64,000 bases of DNA from Trichoplax sp. H2 (taxonomy: Eukaryota > Placozoa > Uniplacotomia > Trichoplacea), in the NCBI GenBank assembly GCA_003344405.1, contig NOWV01000070.1:62001-126000 (forward strand). The letters are read 5' to 3'. Positions 52,101-64,000 of this stretch are shown piece by piece. Numbering within the stretch: the first letter of the stretch is position 1; each line of letters opens with the position of its first letter. Made by a program: the position numbers and the translations under genes. The notes under the pieces are model-generated. The model saw nothing but the letters and a program-made list of their open reading frames with translations, did no database searches and was not told the DNA's origin.

Positions 52101-55100
52101 TGAGTTTGCATTCTAAACCAATAGAGTCATATCCGTGTACTTTATGCAATCGTATCTTACTATCGATCCACTAACATGATCGGTAAAACATGAAATAAAT
52201 ATAAATGGCAAGTTCGAATAATAATTATAAATAATTTCTAAAATTTTATTATTTAAGAATGGTTTCGTTCGGATTACTTTGAGAAGTTCAGCGTGCAGCA
52301 GGAGAGTATAGCCAGCTTCAATATAACTTTTTGCCTCAAGATGTAAATCTCTTAGCTTATAAACGTAGCGCACGTACATTTCATTTTTCTGAATATCTTT
52401 ATAGAAATTCTGTACATTGGTTTCATAAAAATTAAGCAGAATTAAGTTCCTATTATTTACTAATGATGTCGTATATTCAATAAATCGATATATAGATATT
52501 TACACTTACCAAAAGGTTAACGGTACAATGTAGACGACTATGCAAACTTTCGTACGTATTGTGAACAGTATGATAATCCAATAGTTTCTCAATTAGCAAC
52601 GTGATTGTCTGAACAAAAGGAAAGCTCAAAGCTGGACTAATAGTCATATTGTTATTGCAAAGGCGCGTCATTCTGAAACATTGAAAAGCTGTTACTAAGG
52701 AGAAAAAGTTCCTTAGTTAGGATATACTGAATTTTCTTATATCAATTATTCGATTATCGAAATACATTTCGCGAAACATTTCTTGATACTGTTTATCGCC
52801 TTGACCACTTTCAATTAATATATCTAACTTCTGAATCATTTCCAATTCAACCTAAATTGGCATAAAATGATATATCGCTATACTAACAAATTTTTTGGAA
52901 GAAAATCAAAGTGACGACGAGAATCTTGTTTGATACTCATTCATTTTACATTATTGAAATTTTCATCATTGTGTGTGTATTCACAACACATCATATCAAA
53001 GAAAATTGGAATAATAGCCCCACGAAGATCTTCCAGGATATTTATTGAGTTTTAATTTGGAAAATACAAAGAATTATTACGATGACAAAAATTACGGAGC
53101 TACGTAATCATCGAGCTAGCAACACCCAAAAATTTCTAGGATGCTAACCTTGATTGGGTAGTAGTGCAACTTCTAAGAGCGGGCCAACAATTCCAGGAAT
53201 GAAATTAATTTTAAATTTGCCTAGCATATCCATTAACATGAAGCAAATCAATGATACGAGAAAGCTAAATACAGTAAGATGGTGCAATTTTACACTAACC
53301 CAGCTTTTTCCAAGCACTTGCGATTTGGAGTCCTAGGATGAGCCGCATATCTTGATATCTACAGTAATTCATAACTTAAATGGTAACTTTGAAGCTGTAA
53401 ATATTTTTGCCGAACATTTATGAATAACAAGTTACGATTCTACCTTCTTAAGATCTTTCTATATTTTGCAAATGGATACTTTTCTAGGTGAAGTACGTCC
53501 TGTGTAACGAATGCAACTGATAATTGTAGGTAGTTGTTCCATAACTGTAGCATGAATATATTACAAAAATAAATACAGAGTCATTAATTTCTTCATTACA
53601 TCAGGTGACGGCATCGCGAGCTTTATTTATGTGATATAATAGAGACGTAACAAATAATAGAGACGTAACAAATAATAGAGAAAAGAACTAAGATATGGTC
53701 CAATAGATAAGATAAAACTATTTTGCGAGATAGACCTGAAATTACTGATACCTTTATGCATGGAAATTACCTGGTAATTAAAGCGTCTTCCTTCATTGTC
53801 GTGTAAATAGTAGTTTGTTAAAGCAGTAAAACATTGACGAATTACATTTAACATTATCCTATAAGACACATTGCGGTTCAGATAATTTAATTTTAGTCGT
53901 AAAAGGCAAGGTAAATTTGATGATCGTTATATCTACAAAGTTTATTCTATGAAGCTTCATACGCATTTTGAGTCATCAGCATAATGTGCCAATCAGATTT
54001 ATAAATCGGTTTTCGAATTAGATCCAGAAAAGTTGTATAAATCTCGTTTAATAGGTCCTACGATTAATATTTGGAAAGAATGTATGGGAGATGTTAATAT
54101 GACAGGAAATTAAAGTAAAAGAGATTTTTAATAGCCGTATTTCTTAAAAGTATTATATATACACAGATATCTTAACTTACAATGAGATCTTCATCATCAT
54201 GGAAAGATGCGAAATAAGTGCTAAAGTGATCTTTTTCCATCAATGAAAATAGTGCAATCATTAGAGTAGCGTAATTCAGCTAGACAATGTAAAGGAAAAT
54301 ATTAGTAATTATTCTGACGAAAAACAAAAGCATATAGGAGGTAATTATATGTATTTTACATGAACACTTGAAAATGGATCGGCTTTGCTGACTACAGACA
54401 TTATGGGTCTTAATACCAACTCCACCAAGTTGTATACATGATTTAGGATAGGCCCCTAAATTTAAAAGTATATAACAAAAATATACTTTAAAGCGTTACA
54501 AAGCATTATTATCACTGTCAAATAACTGACTACTAAGTGGAAACAAAGCTCAAAAATAAGGCAATAGTAAATAACCAATTTTTCCTTCTCGGTTACGTTC
54601 CTGGATTGTAGTTTATTGAAAAGCGTCTTTAGCAATGAATAACAAGGTCCCAGCTCTTTCATGTTGAACAACAAGAGTCGTACACACCGACAAATATCTG
54701 CCATAATCTTATTACGGCCATCTTTTGCAACATAAGCGAAAATACGATGTTAAAGAAAGAGTTAGCTTAATAATATAATGAAATAGTAGTGTATACCATG
54801 CAGTTATGTGTGTAAAAATCAACTTTCGCCTACCGACATCTAAAAATAAAGGACTTTCTACAATATTACGCAAACAAATTAGCTTAGGTTCAATCAATCG
54901 ATCCGGCGGGATATTTTGTAAGAATTCGTGAACATAATCGCTATATTCAGGAGCAAGAAAAAAAGATAATCATAATTACTACGAAACATACAAGACTTAA
55001 CTAAGGAGAATAATATTGAATACTATTGCAGTGACTGAACACATACGAAATACCATAAAATAAACTGATACCTACCTAAGTTTATGTGGATTTAGAACGT

Positions 55101-58100
55101 TAAGTATTTCTTTGCAATATATTGCATACGATGACAAAATTTGCATCTGTTTGCAAATAAAGTTGTTACAAGAAATAAAGAGATAAAAAGTTATATACCC
55201 CTATCAATATATAAATACTATCTTAACTTCAAAGAATAATTTTGCGCATCTTTACTGTTACCAAGTATTAAGTAAAGTTTATTGTGTTTAATTAAAGGGC
55301 AGATTTCTCAAAACTACTAGTACCTGCGATGACAATAGGAATTCAGACTTGATTGGCATCAAATTATTGATTGCCGAAAGCACATCAATCAATTTCGTTA
55401 TGAACTGTTGCCTGATACCGTCGGAATCTTTCTGAGTTCTATAGAAATTTTTCAAAGCTTTAATTTATAGTATTAAGCAAATATTGCAGTATAAGAAGAC
55501 ATGTGCACTCTTGCATAAAACAGATAAAGTGAAAAATAAATGCAGGTCGAAAGCAGTCGTTCTAGAAATGTTTGTACTAAAATTATGTTTTTAGATGAAG
55601 AACAGTTCATAAAATGAAAAACGTCACTCGTAGGCGTCTATGATAAATATTGAATTTATTATAATTCGTATCCCTTGAAATAGATGAAATTATCATACGT
55701 GAAATTGAAGATAGGAAGAAAATAAACTCGTTATAATTTATTATTAGCTATCACTTGAACTATAAGTGTGCAAATATTCATATGGCATAGCTGCAAACGA
55801 AAGAATTCACATTCTAGATACAGCATTGTCCTGAAAGCCTAATCAAATAAAGCAGCGGTACTTGTGCGCAGGAATATTAAAACTTCGCCTTGTAGATACA
55901 CAAGTGCACTTTCGATTTCATATAACCGCAATACATATATTGTGTCATGACTGCTTTAAAAAATTTCAGATCATATAATACAGAACTTCTCTTCTCACTG
56001 ACCTTTCATGCAATTTTTCCGATTTGATAGCGAGGCGAAGTAATTGTTGCAAAACCTTTACATAAAGGCAAATGTAAAATTTTTGTGAAATAAAGTTAGT
56101 AAATGTTCTCCATCTTTATAGCAAAAACTTTTGGGTCTAACACAAATGTGGTTGTTGTTGCATAAAGCATATAAGCTCAATGCAACTCATACTAAAACAT
56201 TCACATGTAGCGATTGTAGGGTGTACTTGTCCTAAAACTGTCGTGAAATAGTTGTTCTACAAATTTTATTTAATTTGGTTTGAGCTGTATTGATTATAAA
56301 CTCAATAGTGTCGTGCAGTTATTAATGACGTTATTTTTCAATTAATTTTTGGGTTAAACTTACGTTGACCGTATCTGGAACTCCCTGTTCTCCGCTAGTT
56401 AAAACTTTCTTAATGTCAATTAGCAGCTTTCTAATAACATAACCATAGCAACAACCAAAAATTTTATTTAGTCGTGATTATAGGATATCTCTGAATTTCG
56501 TAATTAGTAAAAACTAACAAATGCACGGATGTCTCCTTAAAATGATTTTCGATAAATGAATCAAACACTTTCTTGAATCCTCTGAATTTTTCAGCTTCAA
56601 TAGTACATAGAACAAAAACCTATTTCGTATATAAAGAAAATGTATCTATTACATACATAATATTAGTGTTCTGATTATTTATTATCTGGCTAGGTACAGC
56701 TATTGCAGTATTACACAAATTTGATTTGCTATCGATGATAACGCTATAAGGATACAAAAAAATAATAATCTTACCAGGGCTTTATAAGGCAATGTCCCAG
56801 ACTGATCCGATTTAGACAAGATCTTGAATATTACATCAAGTATAGCCACTAAAAACTACGTTCAAGATCGCAAAATAAATAATTAGCTATAATTTAGGTA
56901 TTAGGCATATAGATATAATTCATTATTAATTTGAATGACTAACCTTAACTACTTCAGGTTTTTCAGCATCCATAAAGTTCTCCAGAATTTTTGTTGTACT
57001 CTTCAGCGTACTTGTTGACGCATTCCATTTCAGTAATCCTAAGACTTTTGCTGTTAGAGTAATAAAATAAATACGTAGTAAATCAATCTGAAAGAGATTT
57101 TTAATTGCTGCAACTTTAATAATCACTTAAAATGGTATTATTTACGATCAGTTAATATGCTGCGACATAAAGACACGTAGTTATACCAAATTTATTTACA
57201 AAAGCAAAATCTTAGCTCCATAAATACTACTGCTGTAGACAATTAATTTCGAAAATTTTAACTTTCGTTATCTTCAACTAGAGTTAATATCTTGTTAGTT
57301 AAGCTATCGTTTTAGAACTTTAAATATAACTTATGAATCATTTCTACCGCTTTGTGTAAGTTTCGTAGAGCAGACGCGAATATGAATTGACAAAAAGTCT
57401 TTCGTGGTAAATTGAACATCATTATTTGGAAAATGGACATCTTTTCCATTTATAATTTCAACTAAAGTAGATGGGTTTCTCAAATACACATCTGAAGTCA
57501 ATTTCATAGGCTTATCTGTCTAAAAGTAAAAAGTTTCAATTTGATTTCTGTATGAAAAACACATTTTCAGTAAGAGACCATGATAGTCAGATAAGGTAAA
57601 CCATCAATTTACTTTGTAAATGACCAAATCATATCTCCCATCTGCAATAACAGTTGAATCAGGGTTGGATAATTTTAAGTAAGAGAATGCAAATATTCTT
57701 GAATCCTTGTCTTTTACTGAACCGAGTTTGGGTAAGAAGATATTTTAGATAGAACGAAAAGCAGTTTATAATTGAAGTTAGTGTAATACATCTAAGGATA
57801 ATAATGATGATGTGGCATAGTTGCTCTTACTGACCTTCTCCAGTATGCCGATTTCTAAAGCGAAATATGATATGAAGGTTCTTAAAATTTTCTGGAGTTA
57901 CGCCAAGCTGCGTATTTGAATATAATATAATCGAATAAGGATCGATAAATTGTTAATTGAGATTAATGCGACATTCCACTCATATTAATAAATTTGTATA
58001 AAGTATCATGCTTGTACCTTAAATGTTTCCATCCAGACTGGACAATTCTCTTGGTGGTAAACAACAGAAGAATATGTGGCAACATGCTCATTTTTTCCCA

Positions 58101-61100
58101 TGTTAATGCCATTCTAAGTAGGACATTGTAGTAAAGATAGAAGCAATTACTGCAATATAAGAAATTCCAAGTAAAGTCTTGCATGAAATTTTAAAGTGTA
58201 TTATGCATGAGGTACCAATTCACATACCGAAACATCATTTCCTTTAGCGCCAACGACAGTCGCTAATAACTGTAAGTTTTTCTGTTTTCCTTTCTTGGCT
58301 AGTGAATGCAAAGGTTTAAGTAAAATTCTAGGGTATCAGATGATGATTCGTGTGAAATTGCATAAATGCGAGTTAGTTAAAGATGAAATTTAATATACTT
58401 TTATCTAATTCCGCCGATGCTATACTAATAAACATGTCGTTACGATCATCACCTAAGAATAAATAAGTAAATTTATAGATCGTTACCGTGATTTAATACT
58501 ATCTTGAAAGAAGTTTAATCAAATTTTATGTATTGAAATTGCAAGATTTTACTAACCAGGAACAATTACTTCAGGAAAGCCAAATTTGCCTACTATTTTG
58601 GTACTTTGTTTAATCATTAGTGGATGAGTTCTACGCAACTAAATAGAAGTTGTACGAATGAATTTTTTGGGGTAAAATTTGCATTATCATAGCAATCATT
58701 ATATCAAAATACATACGTCTTTATGATAGCCTCTCAGTAATTTCAATGATACCCATACGCCTGATGAAGATAACATTAAGTTATAATCAGTACAATGATA
58801 ATTAATTCCCAATTTTAAATTTAGAAAGCTTACTCTCTGATGCTCCTTTTTTCTCAGCCGATTGTTTAATAGCTTTCTTGATAGTACTATATAGTGATTC
58901 GTTATCATAACTGACGACATGCATCGGTACATCGTTGTTGTCAATTTTTTCGGTTAATGTATTCTTTAAGTCGTATACTATTAATGAAGTATATAATTAC
59001 AGATTAGATACTGTCAGATAAAGCAGAGAACGGTATTGATCAGAAATCGTAAATATGAATTGTACATAGAGATATAGGGCAGAGTAAATGGCAACTTAAA
59101 GCAAGTTAGCTCACCGGCTACACCATAAGGTCGGCGCAAGCCAAAAGTTTTGGGATCTTTATGTCGACTTAAGACAGACTTTAGATCATTTTGATCTCTG
59201 ACTCTGATGCTTTTAGGGTGCATAGCTCCTGAAGATCGTTTAAAAGATTACATTTATCGTTCAAAAATCTAGCTGATAAAACCTTGATTATTTGTACATG
59301 CATGAATTTGGCAATCCGTTTACAATCTATCTTTTTTCTTACCAATTCGTACTAGTTGACATACCAAAAACAGTTTTGAATTCATATCTTTATCGTCAAG
59401 GTCCTATTAATACAAAAATAAGAGGATCATTAATGTATTATACAGTACAATAAATCAGATATATCATAATTATTACGCAGTCGAAAAAAGTTTAAGATTT
59501 TCACTATTTGCATTATTTAGGAATAATACTCTATTCTGTTCGAATAACAGATTAAAATCTTTGCAGTACCATTGCATCCAAACATAATTTAAGTTACCGT
59601 AAAGAATGCATCGTATTCAACATCTTTCGCCAGATCTACCGGCATTCCTTTTTCATTTAAGCTAATCTGCATGCTTTCACTGTAGGAAAGAATTGATTAA
59701 TTACATCGACGTAATGACTTTAAAAATAATGTTTTTATCACTTACACGTCTTCACTATAAGATTATCGTAATTGTTACTGTAACTTTTACCTAATAAAAT
59801 TATCTGTTGTTGCATCATATAGTGATAAAATAGCATCACACTGATCAAATACTTCAAGAACACCATGTTTAAAATTGACAAAAAGATTATAAATGTCGGA
59901 ATAATTCTGTGAGTTCTCATTCCTAAATCCCTGCGGAAGATTGGTATTGTATATCAATATTAATAAGCCGAATTCTGTGTGCATATGTTTAATATGCAAA
60001 TTCTATGTGCTACCGCATATATTATGAAGAGAGAATGAATGAATTCATTCAAAAAATTATTATATCATTGATATAAAACATGTCCATCTATTTAAGGATC
60101 TAGGAGATACCGTCTCTGATTTGATTTCAGGTTTTGTACAGGAGTCCATATGCTATGTAAATTAAATTAGGTTAAATATGAGATGAGATGCATGTCATGA
60201 TAACGACTTGAGCCATTATTAAATTGAGATACTGCATAAGCAAGTAAAGCTTATATGTAGCTGTGTAGAAATGCTTATGTTCAATACTTTTTCGTAGATT
60301 TCCATCACGGTTAGTTCATCTTCTTCAATGCGATCACCACGCTCATTTCGTAAAGTCACGTCTAATTTTAAAACTCTAGCAGATCATAGTGTTAATCAGA
60401 ATTACTTTTTTACGAACAAATAACTAAATACATACCTATTCCAATAGGTTATTTGAGCAGTGATAGTATGAATCAATTCCTACAATATTAAATATATTTA
60501 TACGAGTTTAGAATTTTCTTATTACTATAAATATTCAACTCTAACTAGCAAAGAAAAAGTGTAGCATGTGCAATGCTCATATATAATCATTTTCAGTAAC
60601 TGCTTGAGCGATATGGCTATTATTCACAATCAATAACTTACAGGTGTAACATCATCATAAATAATCTTTTGACGATATTCCATCAATTCGTACATAAATC
60701 CAACCAAATTTAAAAACTTTTGATCTCGATTCTATCAATTTTCCATGCATGAATTAGTAAATTTGTGTATAACGGCAATGAAAGCAGTGAAGAATTCCAG
60801 TAGTATTCCGCAGAATTATGTTTATTTTAACAACACACCAAGTAAAGCATTTTCAGAATGTCTCCGTATTCACGTAATTTTTCGACAGTCTCTATAACTA
60901 ATGGTTTTTCCTTGGGAATAATATTTTCCATAACCCTGCATGAATAAAGATAAATAATTTATTACGAATCATGGCCATTCTATAAGATAGTAAATCAATC
61001 TGACGATTTCATGACAGGTATTTTACCCTTGCTTTTCCAAGACGTAATCCTTGAGGGTAATATAGTTGGCTGGAAATACTCCCTATTTTTGAATATTATA

Positions 61101-63817
61101 TCAGGTATTCAAATGGTTCATAAATTACTTTGGCATATTTTTATGTACTCACAAATTATTACCTTACATTCCAGTATTATCAATTTTAATCATTTAAAGG
61201 ACATAAAATAATGAACTAAACATTAATTGGTCAACAAATAGCATATGTTTGTTAATTGCAAAGTTACCTTTCGACTTTCGTTATGTACCACATATCCCCA
61301 ATACCAACCTAATGAAGCAAAACTAGCAATGATTAGCGTCTAGAGAGCCGACATTTGAGTAGAATTGATATACTGTAAGTATTATTTGAATGTACATTAA
61401 TAATTTAGTTATTGCAGTATATCGTTCGATCAATATCCGTAGTGACTAAAAGCATAGGCATTACTGTAGGTCAATATACCGCCAATCAAATCATTTTTAT
61501 CATGGTACAGTATAAGTTAGATATAATCTTAAGGTTGTTTCTTACCCCCATTTTCTTCTAAGATATGGACAGCATCGCCAACTTGTAAGGGTAAATAGTG
61601 CTCTCCTTCCAGTGAGAAATTGTAAATGGCTAGAATAAGTAAAGATGGTAGAAAAAAAGTTGATGAAGTTAAGTATCGATCTAATTTTCTATCATAGTTA
61701 CATTACATTAATAGAACAATAAAAGGTTAAATTTTTGATATACGGTATGTCTCTTAATGTAGCGTAAATTACAAGAAAGGGTGAGATCGAGTCTACAATA
61801 CGAACGCGCTCATTCTACTGCAGCATTTACTTCTAGTACTAATATTTACAAGCTACAAGATTATGATCGTTGCAGTGTAGCCATACTAACGCTATCGCGA
61901 TATTTATAAGTGTAAATTATTAATAGGAATTAATCACACGCTATCATAAAATATAACGTATTAAGCAATAGAAAAATGATCATGAAACTATTACGAATTC
62001 ATTTAGTTAAAAGATTGGGTAGATATCCATCTATAAAATGTATAGACTATTTGCTAGGATAGAACTGTATACAGTATTACGGTCGATTAGTCATATTGCA
62101 CACATTTTTTTGAAGGTCTATTATACCGTACATGTCCAATGGACATTGCCATCAATCTTTGAACAAGTATCTTCCTAGAATTAAGTTGTCGTTGGATAAT
62201 GTAGACTGATTGATTGATTATATTTTTTTCTCTATTATCTTTTATTGGCAAGGCAGAAGTGAATGGAACTTTTAAATAAAAACTTGTGATATTTGCTTTT
62301 ATTATCCCTAATGATATTATCTTACAATATCAACCATGTATTCTAGTTACATAATTAATAGCGAATACTGCCCACTGATGAATTCTATTCAAATGTAACA
62401 AGTTAATACTATTAGAATCTGATTGTTTTTTTTTTGCCGAGAGTAAAACCGCATAGTAAAGGCAACGCAAGGGAAGCATAATTTATTTAAGAGAGATCCT
62501 AGCTAGGATGAATTACGTCAGGATTAATTGAACTAAAGTAATAATCTATGAAATCAATCGTGACGATCAATCAGTTTATACTGCAAAATATTATCTACTG
62601 TATTATCTATTAATGAATTTAATTCCAATGGGATAGTTTTACAAATACGAATATTAAGATGTGGTTACTTTTGTCTGTAGAGCCACCTAGTAAAGAGGTA
62701 AGAAAAGAGGTAAGAAAAGAATGTTTTTACCACAGTACACACACATCCAGTAGACCGATTTCCGGCGACCGACTACGATAGTATAGTATATTGATAATTA
62801 TAACTAGTAGTCCATGAAGCAATCGTGGTGATCAATCGTTTGATAACAGTTCCTTAGTTGAGTGAACCCAAAATTCTTCTACGATATGATTAGCGTATTC
62901 ATTTATTGGATTATTACCATTCCATTTTGATTTTCAACTTAGTTATGATTGATTAGCAAGTTAGAATCCGACAATCGTAACCATTGCTGAAAAAATTGAC
63001 TCTATCAATACTTTGAATGTGTCGTATGCACACTAGAGACCTTTCGTATGCAGTCTCTTCCTGTAATGTGCAGCATGATGGTTGTTGATGATAGCGAGTA
63101 AAATGGAAAATGCATCGTTATTAAGTGAAATTTTGGCTATCATTAATGGCAAGACCTATTGAATCATTTCTTACGACACTACTGTAAGGCATTTTCGCTA
63201 CGTGTCAAGAAATGGCTAAGGCGATGTTGATGATACTCTTCTATCAGTCGCATTGACAGGTTGCTCATATCGTTGACCATATGATGTAGCGCTGTACTGT
63301 ACTGTACTATAAAATAAACAACTTGTCCAAGAGAATTTTTCATATCGTGGACAGTTGCAATCAATATTGAAGATATTTCTTCTATCATTACTACTAAAAC
63401 AGCGGTTGACTTATAACAGTATTCAAAATGAAAAGTGAGTTATTGATTAATTGATATCAACGTTCGTCTGTATTAAATAATCCAGTTGTACTGTATTGCA
63501 TGCCTTGAATTCATCCTACTGTCGATTTTCTGGTTGTCGATTACTAGTCAAAAAATGCCATACTGTCAATACGCATTGATTAGGATAGCATTGCTGATGA
63601 TTGCAAAATATCCTGCAATCGATCAAGCAAGAAATGGGTGAGTGTAGTTTATTTATACTATGCCATTTTAGGAATTGAAATTAGTCAATCTTCTTCATTC
63701 TCCTACAATCCAATGCAATTGTTCCATCCTTTCATTGATCTCTAGTGCAGTGAATTAATTAATCAACTCACCTATACCGTATTTAGCTACAGTGGATTTT
63801 TTCCATTTGGACTGCAT
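47266..63817 (-). CDS. DOCK1: DOCK1/2/5-type Rac guanine nucleotide exchange factor (complete, 57 exons)
   Basis: DOCK-A proteins activate Rac GTPases with ELMO at the membrane and drive migration, phagocytosis and cell fusion. I could join 57 exons, all with GT donors, AG acceptors and matching phase, into 1845 residues (human DOCK1 has 1865). The ATG is at 63815-63817 in a 46-nt exon ([15 protein letters not shown]), aligning with the human start, and the stop is at 47266-47268. The order is SH3 (about residues 10-65), an ELMO-binding helical part, DHR-1 (about 405-593), a long helical middle, DHR-2 (about 1128-1580) and a Ser/Pro-rich tail with a CRK-type PxLPxK motif. Exon coordinates are given in the five segment entries below. 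Intron 1 is 2.1 kb and most others are short. The symbol marks the DOCK-A subfamily; in this animal it is probably the single ancestor of DOCK1, 2 and 5 (inference). Confidence 0.95.
48038..48081. repeat. Two direct copies of an 18-bp unit in a DOCK intron
   Basis: CTTGTAACAAGAAAGATT occurs at 48038-48055 and again at 48064-48081. Each copy contains the small palindrome TCTTG-TAA-CAAGA. It lies in the intron between exons 55 and 56. Confidence 0.8.
49408..52672 (-). other. DOCK segment 4: DHR-2 catalytic exchange domain, exons 41-53
   Basis: Exons: 52510-52672, 52278-52409, 52054-52170, 51804-51893, 51609-51716, 51428-51514, 50643-50697, 50476-50554, 50281-50323, 50092-50178, 49788-49964, 49629-49712, 49408-49542 (residues 1128-1580). 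Conserved blocks are [57 protein letters not shown] and [14 protein letters not shown]. The human ISP triplet needed for Rac exchange reads IDP (residues 1451-1453). The valine that acts as nucleotide sensor in the alpha-10 loop is kept (residue 1498), so the domain should be active. The junction of exons 48 and 49 drops about 12 residues relative to human. Confidence 0.9.
52766..57050 (-). other. DOCK segment 3: helical middle, exons 23-40
   Basis: Exons: 56944-57050, 56775-56855, 56519-56619, 56364-56430, 56003-56055, 55324-55438, 55076-55146, 54834-54940, 54597-54721, 54360-54455, 54181-54279, 53963-54057, 53771-53858, 53444-53544, 53300-53358, 53149-53220, 52950-53029, 52766-52851 (residues 594-1127). 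Anchor matches are [38 protein letters not shown] and IPIFFDMM. The exons around 55076-56055 are the most divergent and rest mainly on phase and position. Confidence 0.85.
53638..53680. repeat. Short tandem repeat, 18-bp unit, 2.4 copies
   Basis: AATAGAGACGTAACAAAT is repeated at 53638-53655 and 53656-53673, followed by a partial copy. It lies in an intron of the DOCK gene. Confidence 0.8.
57348..58452 (-). other. DOCK segment 2: DHR-1 (C2-like, lipid-binding), exons 17-22
   Basis: Exons: 58399-58452, 58228-58298, 58018-58113, 57835-57907, 57613-57716, 57348-57519 (residues 404-593). The domain starts at [10 protein letters not shown] and contains [37 protein letters not shown] and VCSTKLTQ, in the order of human DHR-1. 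In that family it binds PI(3,4,5)P3 and brings the exchange factor to the membrane. I did not assign individual lipid-contact residues. Confidence 0.9.
58557..63817 (-). other. DOCK segment 1: SH3 and ELMO-binding region, exons 1-16
   Basis: Exons: 63772-63817, 61546-61629, 61268-61308, 61027-61082, 60839-60935, 60642-60731, 60436-60479, 60288-60375, 60111-60152, 59791-59930, 59598-59679, 59343-59403, 59115-59228, 58834-58977, 58717-58760, 58557-58638 (residues 1-403). The SH3 core is readable as [25 protein letters not shown] and [10 protein letters not shown]. In human DOCK1 the SH3 and the helices after it bind ELMO and keep the DHR-2 domain closed. [10 protein letters not shown] and [10 protein letters not shown] are further matches. 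Exon 9 (42 nt) is the least similar. Confidence 0.9.
61630..63771 (-). other. DOCK intron 1
   Basis: A 2.1-kb intron between the start-codon exon (donor GTGAGT at 63766-63771) and the SH3 exon. It contains a small tandem AAGAGGTAAG repeat near 62690-62720 and no coding signal. Being the first and longest intron, it may hold regulatory sites, but none is recognised. Confidence 0.6.
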
Positions 63818-64000
63818 TATAACGTTGTTGATGGTGTTTTTCCAACATAAACTGGCTGTTGATAAGATCAAAGATTGTTGCTGGTAGTAAAATTGCTGAT
63901 CATCTACCTTGCCGATAGTTTAGTTCTTTTCTCGATCCAATATCGCGAGCTTTGCCTACTGTTGTACTGCTCTTAGTTTTGTCGGTTCAAAGTCAATCAT
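63818..64000 (-). promoter_or_regulatory. Sequence upstream of the DOCK start codon
   Basis: The last 183 bases of the window lie 5' of the DOCK ATG and should be 5' UTR or promoter. No TATA box or other defined element is recognised. Confidence 0.35.

Noticed and set aside
61011-61211. Plus-strand frame starting [10 protein letters not shown], which resembles the end of an SH3 domain
   Set aside because: The complementary strand encodes the true DOCK exon (61027-61082, [10 protein letters not shown]) in the right order, phase and orientation. The likeness on the plus strand is chance.

Overview
The window is a piece of a nuclear animal genome. It is AT-rich, and its genes are split into many small exons by short GT-AG introns. 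The gene content is animal: a G-protein-coupled receptor kinase, a DOCK-family Rac exchange factor, a BMP-type TGF-beta ligand, LRP2BP, CCDC142, MIC60 and ROMO1. Compact many-intron genes next to longer AT-rich gaps suggest an early-branching animal, and a placozoan (Trichoplax/Hoilungia type) is my best guess. The species is an inference and was not searched. All exon models were made by eye from splice sites, reading phase and remembered similarity to human proteins.

Layout. 116-2905 (+) is the 3' part of a GRK4/5/6-type kinase. 5292-8152 (-) is MIC60, convergent with it. 10961-14528 (-) is CCDC142. 15859-15930 (+) is an initiator tRNA-Met with a Pol III terminator. 17567-19956 (+) is LRP2BP (Sel1 repeats). 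23579-25975 (+) is ROMO1, a two-exon gene whose intron carries about 11 copies of a roughly 100-bp tandem repeat. From about 26 to 47 kb the DNA is gene-poor, and the only clear gene is a two-exon BMP-type ligand (36613-43270). This stretch also holds a 20-N assembly gap at 31718-31737 flanked by two near-identical copies. 47266-63817 (-) is a complete DOCK1/2/5-type gene, resolved here into 57 phase-consistent exons (1845 residues).

The genes do not form one pathway and are ordinary neighbours in a eukaryotic genome. MIC60 and ROMO1 act in the mitochondrial inner membrane. GRK and the BMP-type ligand act in signalling. DOCK acts in Rac-driven cell motility and engulfment.

I found no clearly new system such as a defence island, mobile element with transposase or CRISPR. 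The most unusual items are the dimeric minisatellite in the ROMO1 intron, two adjacent hairpins near 9.6-9.8 kb, an initiator tRNA with a non-standard T-loop, the apparent allelic duplication at the gap, an ambiguous junction inside the DOCK DHR-2 domain, and a BMP-type ligand with a W-x-W first finger.
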